DNA of 64,000 bases. Source: Solirubrobacterales bacterium. GTDB lineage: Bacteria; Actinomycetota; Thermoleophilia; Solirubrobacterales; 70-9. This document shows, piece by piece, positions 1 through 9,418 of this stretch. Position 1 is the stretch's first letter, and each line of letters opens with the position of its first letter. The translations under genes were made by a program, and so were the position numbers. The stretch spans positions 1-64,000 of the forward strand of contig JAICSS010000013.1 of NCBI GenBank assembly GCA_025936755.1. The letters are read 5' to 3'. Under the pieces are notes generated by a model that saw nothing but the letters and a program-made list of their open reading frames with translations, was not told the DNA's origin and ran no database searches.

Positions 1-150
1 ATCGAGGGGGTTCGTGGTTGGGTGGAGAGCTGGGTGCCCCCTTCTCGGAGCACCTCCGCCGAGAGGAGCGGGGTCGGGCTTACGCCCAGATGGTCTTTGG
101 CTCGGCTCCATGCTGAGTACCGCGAAGGGGGCACCCAGCCCACCTTCGAT
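1..150. ncRNA. possible structured RNA, family unknown
   Basis: Bases 29-44 pair perfectly with 124-139 (16 bp). A further 5 bp form between 21-25 and 140-144, and the outermost five bases of the segment (1-5) pair with 146-150. The interior holds smaller stems, such as 76-79 with 84-87. No good ORF lies here. A long closing stem around a partly paired interior is RNA-like, but I recognise none of the standard motifs of SRP RNA, RNase P, tmRNA or 6S RNA. It could instead be a large terminator of a gene to the left. The strand is undetermined because the stem is symmetric. Confidence 0.3.
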
Positions 151-412
151 CCGTCGTGAATGACGATCAGACCCCGAGTTCGAATCAGCAAGCGATCAAA
201 AGGCAACTTGCTCCGGCTAGGAGCTGTCCACCTTGGTCGTCAAACGAATTTCGATTGCGGGGGGAGTGGGGGGGGGGGCGCGGGGGGCACAGCCATGTGC
301 CGAGCCACCCACCGTGGGGGCGCCAGCCAATCCCCGACCATCGCGGCGGAGGTGCTCCCGGCGACCCCCACCCGACTCCCCCTCCCACCCACCCCGGCGA
401 CCCAAAGTAAAA
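151..412. other. intergenic GC-rich stretch with G-tract
   Basis: No supported gene. Short ORFs exist in several frames but have no start signals and encode only Gly/Pro/Arg-rich sequence. Bases 259-287 are nearly pure G, with G-runs of 6, 11 and 6, and 354-398 is C-rich. Such tracts can form G-quadruplexes and are also prone to sequencing error. Confidence 0.5.
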
Positions 413-452
413 GCCCGCCGGAGCGAATTCTGGGGAGAAAGCTCCGGCGGGC
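402..452 (-). terminator. rho-independent terminator of the two-component operon
   Basis: Bases 413-424 are a perfect 12-bp inverted repeat of 441-452, with a 16-base loop. Read on the minus strand, the hairpin is followed at once by a T-rich tract (TTTTACTTT, 404-412). It lies 38 bases beyond the histidine-kinase stop codon. Confidence 0.8.
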
Positions 453-489
453 AATGTGTCTCGTCCGCGGGCAAATCTAGGGGGCGGGC

Positions 490-1941
490 CTAAAGCGCCT
501 TTAAAGGTTTCGGACTCGCTTTCCTGTCGCTTGCGAGGGGGATGCGGGCTGTGAATCGGGCGCCGCCGGTCGCCGATTCGCCGGCCTCCACCGTGCCGCC
601 GTGGGAGGCGGCGACGGCGCCGACGATCGCCAGGCCGAGCCCGGTGCCGGTGCCGCGGGCGGTGTCGGCGGGCCCGGTGCCGCGGACGAAGCGGTCGAAG
701 ACCTGGACCCGCATCCCGACCGGGATCCCCGGCCCGTCGTCGGCGACCTCGACCACCGCCGTGCCGTCCTCCTCGTTCAGGGTCAGCTCGACGCAGGAGC
801 CCTGGGGGGTGTGGCGGATCGCGTTGTCGAGCAGGTTGAGGACCAGCCGGTGCAGCTCGTCGCGGCTCCCATCCACCCAGAGCGGGTGCTCGTTGTCGAC
901 GACGAGCCTGCGCTCGCCCATCAGCGGCGCCGCCTCGGCGGCCGCGTCGCCGGCGATCTCCGCCAGGTCCACCCGCCGGTGGGCCTCGAGGCGGCCGGCG
1001 TCGGCCCGGGCCAGCAGCAGCAGGTCGCCGATCAGGCGGCCCATCCGTTTCGAGGAGCGCAGCGCCGAGTCGACGATCTCCAGGTCCTCGGCCTGGCCGC
1101 CGCCGTCGAGCGAGGCCTGCAGCAGCTCGAGGTTGGCGAGGACGCTGGTCAGCGGCGTCCGCAGCTCGTGCGAGGCGTCGGCGACGAACTCGCGCTGCTT
1201 CTGCATCACCCCCTCGCGTTCGGCCCGGGCGGCGTCGAGCGAGCGCAGCATCTGGTCCAGGGTCCGGGCCAGCTCGCCGACCTCGTCGTCGGCCACCGGC
1301 TCGGGCATCTGCTTCGAGGGGTCGCGGGTGGCGGCGATGTCCCGCGCGGTCGCGGTCAGCGAGGCGATCGGGCGCATCGCCCGCCGGGCGATCATCACCC
1401 CGGCGAAGACGGCCAGCAGGGTGCCGCCGAGGATGCCGCCGAAGACCAGCAGCCAGACCCGGTCGACCGTCTCTTCGACGTGGCTGAGGCTGCGCCCGTA
1501 CTGGACGAAGCCGGTGATGGTCCGGGTTTCGTCGCGGATCGGTTCGGTCGCCACCCGCATCCCGTTGAAGTTCGCCAGCCCGCGCTTCGGCGCTCCCAGC
1601 GATTGGGCTCCTTCGTTCGAGCTCACCACGTTGCCTTCGGCGTCGTACACCCAGACCGAGGCGTCGTCGGGGAGGGCGAAGGCGTCGATCAGCTGCGGCT
1701 TTGCGACCGCCTGCGGCTTGCCGCCGAAGGGGGAGTAGACGACCTGGATCTGCCCGGAGAGGATCTTCGCCGCGCTCGTCACCTCGCCGTTGAAGTCGTC
1801 GCGGATCCGTTCGGTCGCGATCTTGCCGATCAGGCCGCCGAAGAGGAGGAGGATCGCCAGCGTCAGCCCCGAGGAGACCAGCGCCAGCCGCCAGCGCACC
1901 GGCCAGGACCTGGGGCGGATCAGCCGGCGCGGGAACCGCAC
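490..1941 (-). CDS. two-component sensor histidine kinase
   Basis: 483-residue membrane sensor kinase that should autophosphorylate and pass phosphate to the regulator encoded just upstream. Visible domains in order: TM1 (about 18-40), extracytoplasmic sensor region (about 45-160), TM2 (about 163-185), HAMP (about 186-240), HisKA with phospho-acceptor His258 in SHELRTPL, the N box LLDNAIRHTP near 375, and the ATP-lid glycine motifs DDGPGIP and GTGTGLGLAIV. The start lies one base after the regulator's stop codon, so the pair is co-transcribed and probably translationally coupled. The layout resembles MprB/PrrB-type actinobacterial kinases. The stimulus cannot be read from the sequence. Confidence 0.93.
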   Translation of the reverse strand: MRFPRRLIRPRSWPVRWRLALVSSGLTLAILLLFGGLIGKIATERIRDDFNGEVTSAAKILSGQIQVVYSPFGGKPQAVAKPQLIDAFALPDDASVWVYDAEGNVVSSNEGAQSLGAPKRGLANFNGMRVATEPIRDETRTITGFVQYGRSLSHVEETVDRVWLLVFGGILGGTLLAVFAGVMIARRAMRPIASLTATARDIAATRDPSKQMPEPVADDEVGELARTLDQMLRSLDAARAEREGVMQKQREFVADASHELRTPLTSVLANLELLQASLDGGGQAEDLEIVDSALRSSKRMGRLIGDLLLLARADAGRLEAHRRVDLAEIAGDAAAEAAPLMGERRLVVDNEHPLWVDGSRDELHRLVLNLLDNAIRHTPQGSCVELTLNEEDGTAVVEVADDGPGIPVGMRVQVFDRFVRGTGPADTARGTGTGLGLAIVGAVAASHGGTVEAGESATGGARFTARIPLASDRKASPKPLKAL

Positions 1942-1942
1942 G

Positions 1943-2635
1943 TCACGCCTTGAGGACGTAGCCGGCCCCGCGTTTGGTGTGGAGCAGGCGCCCCTCGCCG
2001 CCGGCCTCGAGCTTGCGCCGCAGGTTGGAGATGAAGACGTCGATCGTGTTGGTCGCCGCCATCGGGTCGTAGCCCCAGACCTCGTCGAGCAGGCGCTCGC
2101 GGGAGACGACGAGGCGCTCGTTCCGCATCAGGAACTCGAGCAGCTCGAACTCGCGGTTGGTCAGCTCGATCTCGCGCTCGCCGCGGCGGACTTCGCGGGT
2201 GTCGGGGTTGAGGCAGAGGTCGCCGACTTCCAGCGAGGCGGATCCGCGCGGCGGCCGGCGGCGCAGCAGCGCCCGGATCCGCGCCAGCAGCTCCTTGCGC
2301 TCGAACGGCTTCACCAGGTAGTCGTCGGCGCCGCTGTCGAGCCCGGTCACCCGGTCCTCGGTCTCCGCCCGCGCCGTCAGCATCAAGATCGGGACGTCGC
2401 CGTCGCTGCGCAGGCGGCGGCAGACCTCGACCCCGTCCATCCCCGGCAGCCCGAGGTCGAGCACGACCAGGTCGGGGACGAAGCCGGCGGCGACGTCGAG
2501 CGCCTCGACCCCGTCGGCGGAGGTGCGGACTTCGTAGCCCTCGTTGCGGAGGGAGCGGCGGAGGACGTCGGCGATGTCGACGTCGTCCTCGACGATCAGG
2601 ACCCGACCGCCGATCTGGTCGATCTCGGAGAGCAC
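1943..2635 (-). CDS. OmpR/PhoB-family response regulator
   Basis: 230-residue DNA-binding response regulator, partner of the downstream kinase. The receiver domain (about 10-122) has the acidic pocket Asp17/Asp18, phospho-acceptor Asp60 in VVLDLGLPG, Thr87 and Lys109. A winged-helix Trans_reg_C domain fills about 135-228 and ends in the typical RGxGYxL. The frame stays open upstream to 2803, but that would run into the divergent ftsK, so I place the start at the GTG at 2633-2635, which gives the normal family length. No strong Shine-Dalgarno sequence is seen. Closest in type to MprA; its targets are unknown. Confidence 0.9.
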   Translation of the reverse strand: MLSEIDQIGGRVLIVEDDVDIADVLRRSLRNEGYEVRTSADGVEALDVAAGFVPDLVVLDLGLPGMDGVEVCRRLRSDGDVPILMLTARAETEDRVTGLDSGADDYLVKPFERKELLARIRALLRRRPPRGSASLEVGDLCLNPDTREVRRGEREIELTNREFELLEFLMRNERLVVSRERLLDEVWGYDPMAATNTIDVFISNLRRKLEAGGEGRLLHTKRGAGYVLKA

Positions 2636-2729
2636 AAAGCGATGGTAGCCGCGGAAAACGCCGCTCCGCGCGAGTTTTAGGCCGAATTTAGCTCGCAGGG
2701 GAGCGGCCTCCGACGTCGAACGGGAGACC

Positions 2730-4940
2730 ATGTTCGTGCGTAAGAAGCGCGCTGGATCGGCGCGACGAGGCAGAGCTGCGTCCAAACGCAAAGCGAAAGG
2801 CAAGGCGAAGGGCGGGCTGCGGCTGCCGGCCGGCCTCGAGCAGCGCCACCTCGACCTGATCGCTCTATTCCTCGTCGCCTTCGGCGTCTACCTCGTCTTC
2901 GTCCTCTTCTTCGGCTGGGAGGGCGGCAAGGTCGGCGACGGCGCCGAGGTCGCCCTCACCTACCTCTTCGGCCAGGTCGGCGCCCGCATCTTCACGGCGA
3001 TGCTGCTGGCGGTCGGCGGGATGCTGCTGACCGGCACCTCCGTCTCCGCCCTGGCGCGGGGTATCGGACGGGGGCTGCGGGGCCTCTTCGGCGGTCTCTT
3101 CGCCGGCGGCGACGCCGCGGCGCGCACCGTCGCCAGGACCCACGCCGACTGGCGCGAGCACCGCCAGGCCCGCGCCGAGGCCGCCACCGTCGCCGGCCCG
3201 ACCGACGTGATGAGCGCCTACCCGGAGGAAGACGAGGACTTCGAACCGACCGTCGCCCTCGCCGAGGAGGACGACTTCGACAACGAGATCTTCGAGGCCG
3301 AGACCGGCGAAGAGGAGGCCCCCGAGCCCGAGCCGGGCGACCGGGTCGAGCTGAAGAACTACGACTCCGAGGACGCCGTCGCGGTCGTCGACGAGGGCGA
3401 CCGCGCCCACGCCGGCCTCACCCCGATGGGCTCCAGGCGCGGGGTGACGATGTCGGAGGAGATCGACTACCGGCCGCCCCCGGCGAAGCTGCTCGAGCGC
3501 GGCAAGAACGACAAGGGGCCCGACCCCCGCGACCACGAAGCGGTCGGCCGCAAGCTGGTCGAGACCCTCGGCCACTTCGGGGTCGAGGCGAAGATCGTCG
3601 GCATCGTCAGCGGCCCCCACGTGTCCCGCTTCGAGCTGCGCCTCGCCCCCGGCACCAAAGTCAAGAAAGTGACCGAGCTGGCCAACGACATCGCCTACGC
3701 GCTGGCCTCGACCGACATCCGCATCCTCGCCCCGATCCCCGGCAAGCAGGCGGTTGGGGTCGAGGTTCCCAACCGCACCCGCAAGATGGTCCGCCTCGGC
3801 GACATCTACGCCGGCAGGCCGGAGAAGACCTCGCCCCTGGTCGCCTGGCTCGGCAAGGGGATCGACGGCAACGCGGTCTGGACCGACATCGCGAAGATGC
3901 CGCACGTCCTCGTCGCCGGCACCACCGGCTCGGGCAAGAGCGGCTGCGTCAACGCGATCCTCTCCTCGATCCTGATGCAGGCCTCGCCGAACGAGGTGCG
4001 GCTGGTCCTGGTCGACCCGAAGCAGGTCGAGCTCAACCACTACGAGAACGTGCCGCACCTTCTGACCCCGGTGGTGACCTCGCCGCGGCTGGCGGCCAAC
4101 GTCCTCTCCAACCTGATCACCGAGATGGAGAGCCGCTACGGGATCATGAGCGAGGCACGGGCACGGAACCTGAACGAGCTGAACAAGGTCCGCCAGAAGC
4201 GCGGCGAGGCGCCGCTGCCTCACATCCTCTGCGTGATCGACGAGCTCGCGGACCTGATGATGGTCGCCCCGGCCGAAGTCGAGGACTCGATCATCCGCCT
4301 GGCGCAGAAGTCGCGGGCCACCGGGATCCACCTGGTGCTGGCGACCCAGCGCCCCTCGACCGACATCATCACCGGCACGATCAAGGTCAACATCCCCTCG
4401 CGGATCGCCTTCGCGGTCTCCTCCCAGACCGACTCGCGGGTGATCCTCGACCAGGGCGGGGCCGAGGCCCTGCTCGGCCAGGGGGACATGCTCTTCCGCG
4501 GCGCCGGCACCTCGAAGCTCTCGCGCGTCCAGGGCGCCTTCATCACCGAGGACGAGATCGCCCGCATCACCTCGCACTGGGCCAAGCAGGGCGAACCGGA
4601 GTTCGAGGACGAGCTGCTGGAGGCGCCGGCGGACTCCGGCGAGGAGGGCCGTGGCGAGGACGACTTCGACCCCGACAGCGACGACCTCCTCGACGAGGCG
4701 ATCCGGCTCGTCGTGCAGACGGAGACCGCCTCGGTCTCGATGATCCAGCGGCGGTTGCGGGTCGGCTACACCCGGGCCGGTCGCCTGATCGACATGCTCG
4801 AGCGGCGCGGCGTCATCTCCGGCTACGAGGGCTCGAAACCGCGCCAGGTGCTGATCGGCCAGGCCGAGCTGGCGCGGGTGCTGGGCGCCGGCGACCCCGA
4901 GCCGGAGCCGGTCGCGGTCGACTCGGACCCCGACGCATAG
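2730..4940 (+). CDS. ftsK: FtsK/SpoIIIE DNA translocase
   Basis: 736-residue septal DNA pump that moves chromosome ends across the division septum. The N-terminus is very basic (1-35) and is followed by hydrophobic membrane segments (about 42-65 and 75-110), an acidic linker (about 160-240), the alpha/beta motor with Walker A GTTGSGKS at 397-404 and Walker B LVLVDPK near 425, and a C-terminal gamma winged-helix (about 655-715) that reads KOPS/SRS-type sequences. The ATG has GGGAG just upstream. It is shorter than many FtsK proteins because it has few TM helices. It is transcribed divergently from the response-regulator operon. Confidence 0.95.
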   Translation: MFVRKKRAGSARRGRAASKRKAKGKAKGGLRLPAGLEQRHLDLIALFLVAFGVYLVFVLFFGWEGGKVGDGAEVALTYLFGQVGARIFTAMLLAVGGMLLTGTSVSALARGIGRGLRGLFGGLFAGGDAAARTVARTHADWREHRQARAEAATVAGPTDVMSAYPEEDEDFEPTVALAEEDDFDNEIFEAETGEEEAPEPEPGDRVELKNYDSEDAVAVVDEGDRAHAGLTPMGSRRGVTMSEEIDYRPPPAKLLERGKNDKGPDPRDHEAVGRKLVETLGHFGVEAKIVGIVSGPHVSRFELRLAPGTKVKKVTELANDIAYALASTDIRILAPIPGKQAVGVEVPNRTRKMVRLGDIYAGRPEKTSPLVAWLGKGIDGNAVWTDIAKMPHVLVAGTTGSGKSGCVNAILSSILMQASPNEVRLVLVDPKQVELNHYENVPHLLTPVVTSPRLAANVLSNLITEMESRYGIMSEARARNLNELNKVRQKRGEAPLPHILCVIDELADLMMVAPAEVEDSIIRLAQKSRATGIHLVLATQRPSTDIITGTIKVNIPSRIAFAVSSQTDSRVILDQGGAEALLGQGDMLFRGAGTSKLSRVQGAFITEDEIARITSHWAKQGEPEFEDELLEAPADSGEEGRGEDDFDPDSDDLLDEAIRLVVQTETASVSMIQRRLRVGYTRAGRLIDMLERRGVISGYEGSKPRQVLIGQAELARVLGAGDPEPEPVAVDSDPDA

Positions 4941-4977
4941 CCGGAAAACTTTGCGCTGCGGCTTCGATAGCCGCAAA

Positions 4978-5466
4978 ATGGGAGATGTGGAGGATGGAGT
5001 CGGCAACAAGCTCCGCGACGCCCGCGCCCGGCGGCGGTTGAGCCTGCAGGAGGTCGAGGAGGCGACGAAGATCCGCGGCCGCTACCTGCAGGCGATCGAG
5101 AACGAGGACTGGGACGAGCTGCCGGGCGACATCTATGCCCGGGCCTTCATCCGCACCTACGGCGCCCTGCTCGGCCTCGACGGCGACCGTCTGGCAGAGG
5201 AGCAACGGCAGCTGCGCGGCTCGGCGCGGCCGGGCGAGCGGCTGCCGCGGGTCGACCCGCACCCGCAGAAGGTCGTCCGTGCCAGCCGCGGCAGACGGCG
5301 CCAGGTGCCGCCGCGGCTGGTCACCGCGCTCGTCCTGGCGCTGGTCGTCGGGGCACTGATCGCGCTCGGGCTCTTCAGCGGCGGCGGAGGCGGGAAGGAC
5401 GTCGGCGCCAAGCCTCAGCGGCAGGCGCCGCCGGTGCACGTGGGGGACGCGGTTCCGGTTCGGTAG
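4978..5466 (+). CDS. RodZ-like HTH membrane protein
   Basis: 162 residues. An N-terminal helix-turn-helix of the RodZ/HTH_25 type (about 7-70, with [20 protein letters not shown] and the ARAFIRTY helix) is followed by a basic linker, one TM helix (about 114-133) and a tail of about 25 residues. RodZ connects MreB to the elongation machinery, and in actinobacteria such short forms commonly sit beside ftsK and cinA, as here. I chose ATG 4978, although the frame is open from 4951. The extracellular part is far shorter than in E. coli RodZ, so the exact role is uncertain. Confidence 0.8.
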   Translation: MGDVEDGVGNKLRDARARRRLSLQEVEEATKIRGRYLQAIENEDWDELPGDIYARAFIRTYGALLGLDGDRLAEEQRQLRGSARPGERLPRVDPHPQKVVRASRGRRRQVPPRLVTALVLALVVGALIALGLFSGGGGGKDVGAKPQRQAPPVHVGDAVPVR

Positions 5467-5516
5467 CGTCAGGGCGCGATGCGCCCGCCGAGCCCCTTCC
5501 GACCCCGCCACCGCGC

Positions 5517-6794
5517 GTGATCCGCGCCGGCATCCTCGTCACCGGAACCGAGGTCCTCACCGGCCGGATCCAGGACGGCAACGGGCCCTGGGTCTCCGAA
5601 CGGCTGGCCGAGGAAGGGGTCGAGGTGGCCCACATCCTCGTCGTCGCCGACCGTCCCGGCGACCTCGAGGCCGGGCTGCGGTTCATGGCCGCCGAGGGGA
5701 TGGACCTGATCGTCACCACCGGCGGGCTCGGGCCGACCGCGGACGACCTCACCGCCGAGATCGTCGCCCGCTTCGCCGAGCGCAGGATGGTCCTCGACGA
5801 GGAGATGGAGGCGAAGATCGCCGAGATCCTCAGCGGCTTCGCCCAGCGCTTCCGGCTCGACCCCGACGCCCTGCGGACGGCCAACCGCAAGCAGGCGATG
5901 GTCCCCGAGGGGGCGATCGCGCTGGACCCGGTGGGCACGGCTCCCGGGCTCGTGGTCCCGGCCGGGGAGCGGGTCGTGGTCGTGCTCCCGGGCCCCCCGC
6001 GCGAGCTGCAGCCGATGTGGGCGGCGGCCCTGGAGACCGAGCCGGTGCGCGAGCTGCTCGCCCGGGCGACGCCCCTGCGGGGCTACACGATGCGGATGTT
6101 CGGCGTCCCCGAGTCGGAGATCGCCAAGAGCCTGCGGGAGATGGAGGCGGGGGGGCTGGAGCTGGACGCGGTCGAGATCACCACCTGCCTGCGCCGCGGC
6201 GAGATCGAGATCGACGTCCGCTACCGGGACGAGGCCGAGACCGTCGCGGAGGGCGTGCGGGCAGGGCTGGTGCAGCGCCACCGGGAGGAGACCTTCAGCC
6301 TCGACGGGGAGACGATCGACGCCCAGGTGGCCACGCTCCTGCTCGGAAGGAAGCTGGCCCTGGCGGAGTCCTGCAGCGGCGGTCTGCTGGCGGCCCGGAT
6401 CACCGACCTGGAGGGGGCCTCGGAGTACTTCGCCGGCGGCGTCGTCTCCTATTCGAACGAGGCGAAGAGCGAGATGCTGGGGGTGGGCCCGGAGCTGATC
6501 GAGGCCAATGGAGCGGTCTCGGCCGAGGTTGCGGAGGCGATGGCGATCGGGGCGCTGGAGCGCTTCGACGCCGACGTCGCGGTCTCGATCACCGGCATCG
6601 CCGGCCCCGGCGGCGGCAGCGAGGAGAAGCCGGTCGGCTACGTCTGCTTCAACGCCCGCCTCGCCGACGGGACCGCGATCGCCCGCGATCCCATCATCCC
6701 CGGCGGCAGGCTCGACATCCGCGAACGCTCGGCCCTGGTCGGGATGCACCTGCTGCGGATGCTGCTCGGTGAGGAAATCGGCACGAAGTCGTAG
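5517..6794 (+). CDS. cinA: CinA-family protein
   Basis: 425 residues with the full two-domain CinA plan. The N-terminal MoCF/COG1058 domain (about 1-170) has GTEVLTGRI and [11 protein letters not shown], and the C-terminal CinA amidase domain (about 265-420) has [16 protein letters not shown] and [17 protein letters not shown]. The family acts on damaged pyridine nucleotides (NMN deamidase, ADP-ribose pyrophosphatase) and is associated with competence and RecA. It begins with GTG at 5517. The genes ftsK, rodZ-like, cinA, thpR and recA lie in series on one strand, the usual actinobacterial neighbourhood. Confidence 0.93.
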   Translation: MIRAGILVTGTEVLTGRIQDGNGPWVSERLAEEGVEVAHILVVADRPGDLEAGLRFMAAEGMDLIVTTGGLGPTADDLTAEIVARFAERRMVLDEEMEAKIAEILSGFAQRFRLDPDALRTANRKQAMVPEGAIALDPVGTAPGLVVPAGERVVVVLPGPPRELQPMWAAALETEPVRELLARATPLRGYTMRMFGVPESEIAKSLREMEAGGLELDAVEITTCLRRGEIEIDVRYRDEAETVAEGVRAGLVQRHREETFSLDGETIDAQVATLLLGRKLALAESCSGGLLAARITDLEGASEYFAGGVVSYSNEAKSEMLGVGPELIEANGAVSAEVAEAMAIGALERFDADVAVSITGIAGPGGGSEEKPVGYVCFNARLADGTAIARDPIIPGGRLDIRERSALVGMHLLRMLLGEEIGTKS

Positions 6795-6842
6795 GCGAGA
6801 TTTTGCTTTGCGGCGTTGTTTCGCGACGGGTACCCCCCTAGC

Positions 6843-7442
6843 GTGGCGGCCGTGGCCAAGGAGCAATCGAAAAATCCCCGGGGGCGGCTGTTCGTCGCGC
6901 TCGACCTGCCCGGCGACCTCCGCGAGGGAATCGCCGCCTGGAGCAGGGAGGCGCTGGCCGATCCGGCCCTGCGCCCGGTCGCTCCAGAGTCCCTCCACAT
7001 CACCCTCGCCTTCCTCGGCTACCGGCCGGAGAAGGAGGTCGAGGCGATCGCCGCGGTGGTGGGAGAGCGGGCCGGCCCGGCGCCCTGGGTGGAGCTGCTC
7101 GATCCCGAGCGGCGGCCGCCGCGGGGCCGGGCGCGGCTGTACGCGCTGCCGGTGCTCTCGCCGGGGGCCGAGGGCCTGCAGGCGGGCGTCGCGCAGGGGC
7201 TGGCCGAGGCCGGCTTCTACGAGCCCGAGGAGCGGCCGTTCTGGCCGCATGTGACCGTCGCCCGGGTCCGTCCCGAGGGGCGGGGATCGCGGCGGCCGGC
7301 GGTCGTCGAAAAGCCTCCGGGGAAGCTTCCGGAGGGGATGTCGGAGGCGCGAATTTGCCGCCGGATGACGCTCTACCGTTCTGAACTCCAGCCGACCGGC
7401 GCGCGCTACGTGCCGTTGGCCCAAGTCAAGCTGCCCGGCTAG
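6843..7442 (+). CDS. thpR: RNA 2',3'-cyclic phosphodiesterase (2H family)
   Basis: 199 residues. The two HxTx catalytic motifs that define 2H phosphoesterases are present: HITL in LHITLAFLGY and HVTV in WPHVTVARVRP. Members hydrolyse RNA 2',3'-cyclic phosphates and were formerly called 2'-5' RNA ligases. It opens with the typical RLFVALDLP strand. No Shine-Dalgarno sequence is visible. In-frame GTG codons occur at 6843 and 6852 and a TTG at 6816, so the N-terminus is uncertain by about 10 residues. It sits between cinA and recA and ends 22 bases before recA. Confidence 0.88.
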   Translation: MAAVAKEQSKNPRGRLFVALDLPGDLREGIAAWSREALADPALRPVAPESLHITLAFLGYRPEKEVEAIAAVVGERAGPAPWVELLDPERRPPRGRARLYALPVLSPGAEGLQAGVAQGLAEAGFYEPEERPFWPHVTVARVRPEGRGSRRPAVVEKPPGKLPEGMSEARICRRMTLYRSELQPTGARYVPLAQVKLPG

Positions 7443-7464
7443 GGCAGCAGTGAGGTGAATCGAG

Positions 7465-8559
7465 ATGGCAGATAGAAAAGCGAGCTTGAACGACGTCTCC
7501 GCGAAGGAGGCGAAGGCGAAGGACGCCGCGCTGGAGAACACCGTCAGCGGCATCAGGAAAGAGTTCGGCGAGGGCGCCCTGATGCGCCTGGGCGACAAAG
7601 GCACCGTCAAGGTGGAAGCGATCCCCACCGGTTCGCTCGCGCTTGACCTGGCGCTGGGCATCGGCGGGGTTCCGCGCGGCCGGATCGTCGAGATCTTCGG
7701 CCCCGAGTCCTCGGGCAAGACGACCCTGGTCAACCACATCATCGCCCAGGCTCAAGCCATGGGAGGCGTCTGCGCCTTCATCGACACCGAGCACGCGATC
7801 GACCCCGTCTACTCGCGGGCGATCGGGGTCGACACCGACGAGCTGCTCGTCTCCCAGCCCGACTACGGCGAGCAGGCGCTGCAGATCGCCGACCGGCTGA
7901 TCGCCTCCGGCGCGGTCGACGTGGTCGCGATCGACTCGGTGGCGGCGCTGACGCCGAAGGCCGAGCTGGACGGTCAGATCGGCGACACCACGGTCGGCCT
8001 GCAGGCGCGGCTGATGTCGCAGGCGATGCGCAAACTGGCCGGAAACCTCAACCGGACCAACACCGTCTGCCTCTTCACCAACCAGATCCGGGAAAAAGTC
8101 GGGGTCCAGTTCGGCTCGCCGGAGACCCAGCCGGGCGGCCGGGCGCTGAAGTTCTACTCCTCGCAGCGGCTTGACATCCGCCGCATCGAGACCCTCAAGG
8201 AAGGGACCGAGGCGGTCGGCAACCGGGTTCGGGTCAAAGTCGTCAAGAACAAGGTCGCCTCCCCGTTCCGGCAGGCCGAATTCGACATCGAGTACGGGGT
8301 CGGGATATCGCGCGAGGGCGGGCTGCTCGACTTCGGGATGGAGCAGGACCTGGTGCAGAAATCGGGCTCCTTCTTCTCCTACGGCGAGATCCGGCTCGGC
8401 CAGGGGCGCAACAACGCCAAGCAGTTCCTGATCGACAATCCGGAGCTGGCCCTGGAGATCGAAACCAAGGTCCGGGCCGCGCTCGGAATCGACGGCGAGG
8501 CGGCGCCCCAAGCCGAGGAAGCGCCTTCTGTCGCCGAGCCCGAGGCGAGGGCCGCTTAA
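7465..8559 (+). CDS. recA: recombinase RecA
   Basis: 364-residue recombinase for homologous repair and SOS induction. It shows Walker [10 protein letters not shown] near residue 80, the MAW region [11 protein letters not shown], loop L1/L2 signatures ([37 protein letters not shown]) and an acidic, Ala/Glu-rich C-terminal tail. It starts at ATG 7465 with a purine-rich GAGGTGAATCGAG upstream. I looked for an actinobacterial LexA box (GAAC-n4-GTTC) in the preceding 150 bases and saw none, so SOS control from this spot is not evident. It may be read from the cinA-thpR transcript. Confidence 0.98.
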   Translation: MADRKASLNDVSAKEAKAKDAALENTVSGIRKEFGEGALMRLGDKGTVKVEAIPTGSLALDLALGIGGVPRGRIVEIFGPESSGKTTLVNHIIAQAQAMGGVCAFIDTEHAIDPVYSRAIGVDTDELLVSQPDYGEQALQIADRLIASGAVDVVAIDSVAALTPKAELDGQIGDTTVGLQARLMSQAMRKLAGNLNRTNTVCLFTNQIREKVGVQFGSPETQPGGRALKFYSSQRLDIRRIETLKEGTEAVGNRVRVKVVKNKVASPFRQAEFDIEYGVGISREGGLLDFGMEQDLVQKSGSFFSYGEIRLGQGRNNAKQFLIDNPELALEIETKVRAALGIDGEAAPQAEEAPSVAEPEARAA

Positions 8560-8598
8560 GGCGCTCTCGCCTCGCGGCGAGCTCGGGTTCGACCTCTA

Positions 8599-8604
8599 TA
8601 GGAT
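8599..8604 (+). promoter_or_regulatory. -10 element (TAGGAT), probable leaderless start
   Basis: A TAnnnT hexamer ends 9 bases before the ATG of the cupredoxin gene at 8614. The transcription start would fall at or next to the start codon. Confidence 0.5.
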
Positions 8605-8613
8605 CGCGGCTCC

Positions 8614-9321
8614 ATGGATAACGAGACTCTCTTTTACGCCTGCGGCGTCGTTCTCGCCCTCTCGGCCCTCGCCGTTGCCTTCGTCGGACTGAAATTGAAG
8701 GATTTCCCGGGGAAAGCGCTGCCCGCGGTGATCCTCTGGTTCGCCGTTTTCGTCCTCGGCGCCACCACCTTCGCCGTCCGCTACTCGAGCGAAGAGCACG
8801 AAGCCAAGGCGGCCGAGTACGCGAAGTTCAACGAAAAGCTCGAAAAAGGCGAAGGCAAGGGCGGTTTCTCGAACGAAGGCGGAGCCCTCGGCGGCGAAAC
8901 CGAGAAGAGCGAAGAAGAAGCCGAAAAAGCGGGCGAAGGGCCGGAAGAGCAAGAACCGGTCGGCCCCACCAAGGGCTCGAAGGAAAAGGGCGGCGAAGGG
9001 GCCCAGGGGACTTCGAAGCCCAGCTCCGCACCGCCGGCTTCGACGACCTTGCAGCTGGCCGCCGATCCCAGCCAGCTTGCCTTCGACCAGACCGAACTCA
9101 GCGCCAAGGCCGGCAAGGTCACGATCGACTTCAACAATCCTTCGCCGATCCCGCACAACGTGGTGATCGAAGAGAACGGGAAGGAACTGACCGGCTTCGA
9201 ACCGATCGCCGAAGGCGAAGAATCGGAGACGGCCACCCTGAAACCCGGCACCTACACCTTCTTCTGCTCCGTACCCGGACATCGCGAAGCTGGCATGGAA
9301 GGCACCCTCACCGTCAAGTAG
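8614..9321 (+). CDS. membrane-anchored cupredoxin
   Basis: 235 residues. There are two N-terminal hydrophobic helices (about 6-26 and 36-56), then a long Lys/Glu/Gly-rich linker (about 58-145) and a C-terminal plastocyanin-like domain. The type-1 copper ligands are all present: His181 (PIPHNV), Cys218, His223 and Met228 in the Cys-x4-His-x4-Met pattern. It is probably an extracytoplasmic electron carrier tethered to the membrane. No respiratory partner gene is adjacent, so its redox partner is unknown. Codon use in the linker favours GAA over GAG more than in its neighbours. Confidence 0.85.
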   Translation: MDNETLFYACGVVLALSALAVAFVGLKLKDFPGKALPAVILWFAVFVLGATTFAVRYSSEEHEAKAAEYAKFNEKLEKGEGKGGFSNEGGALGGETEKSEEEAEKAGEGPEEQEPVGPTKGSKEKGGEGAQGTSKPSSAPPASTTLQLAADPSQLAFDQTELSAKAGKVTIDFNNPSPIPHNVVIEENGKELTGFEPIAEGEESETATLKPGTYTFFCSVPGHREAGMEGTLTVK

Positions 9322-9332
9322 CACCGCCCCGA

Positions 9333-9392
9333 CCGGCGCATCTCGGCGTCTTCGGTCGCTCGCGTGCAGAGCACGCCACGCTTCCTGCGTCC
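9333..9392. repeat. 60-base intergenic repeat, copy 1
   Basis: Matches 31989-32048 in the same orientation with four mismatches over 60 bases. It contains a small inverted repeat, GCGTGC-aga-GCACGC. It sits between the cupredoxin gene and miaB, just upstream of the miaB -10 element. Confidence 0.8.
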
Positions 9393-9418
9393 ACGGGCCT
9401 GCATGGTCTGGACGACGC

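Noticed and set aside
60-125. Faint 5S rRNA-like words
   Set aside because: The distance between helices and the missing CCGAAC loop do not fit 5S rRNA, and no 23S rRNA is next to it.
115-130. GAGTACCGCG, similar to the T-box antiterminator motif
   Set aside because: Only part of the motif matches, no specifier stem is visible, and no aminoacyl-tRNA synthetase or amino-acid gene follows on that strand.
156-493. Several overlapping short ORFs in the first 500 bases
   Set aside because: They encode only Gly/Pro/Arg-rich sequence from G- and C-tracts, overlap in all frames, and cover the terminator hairpin.
7300-7464. LexA box upstream of recA
   Set aside because: I searched for GAAC-n4-GTTC and close variants and found none.
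5469-7742. Very long minus-strand ORF opposite cinA, thpR and recA
   Set aside because: Antisense shadow typical of 70% GC coding DNA; composition is Arg/Pro/Gly/Leu-rich with no domain, whereas the plus-strand genes are recognisable.
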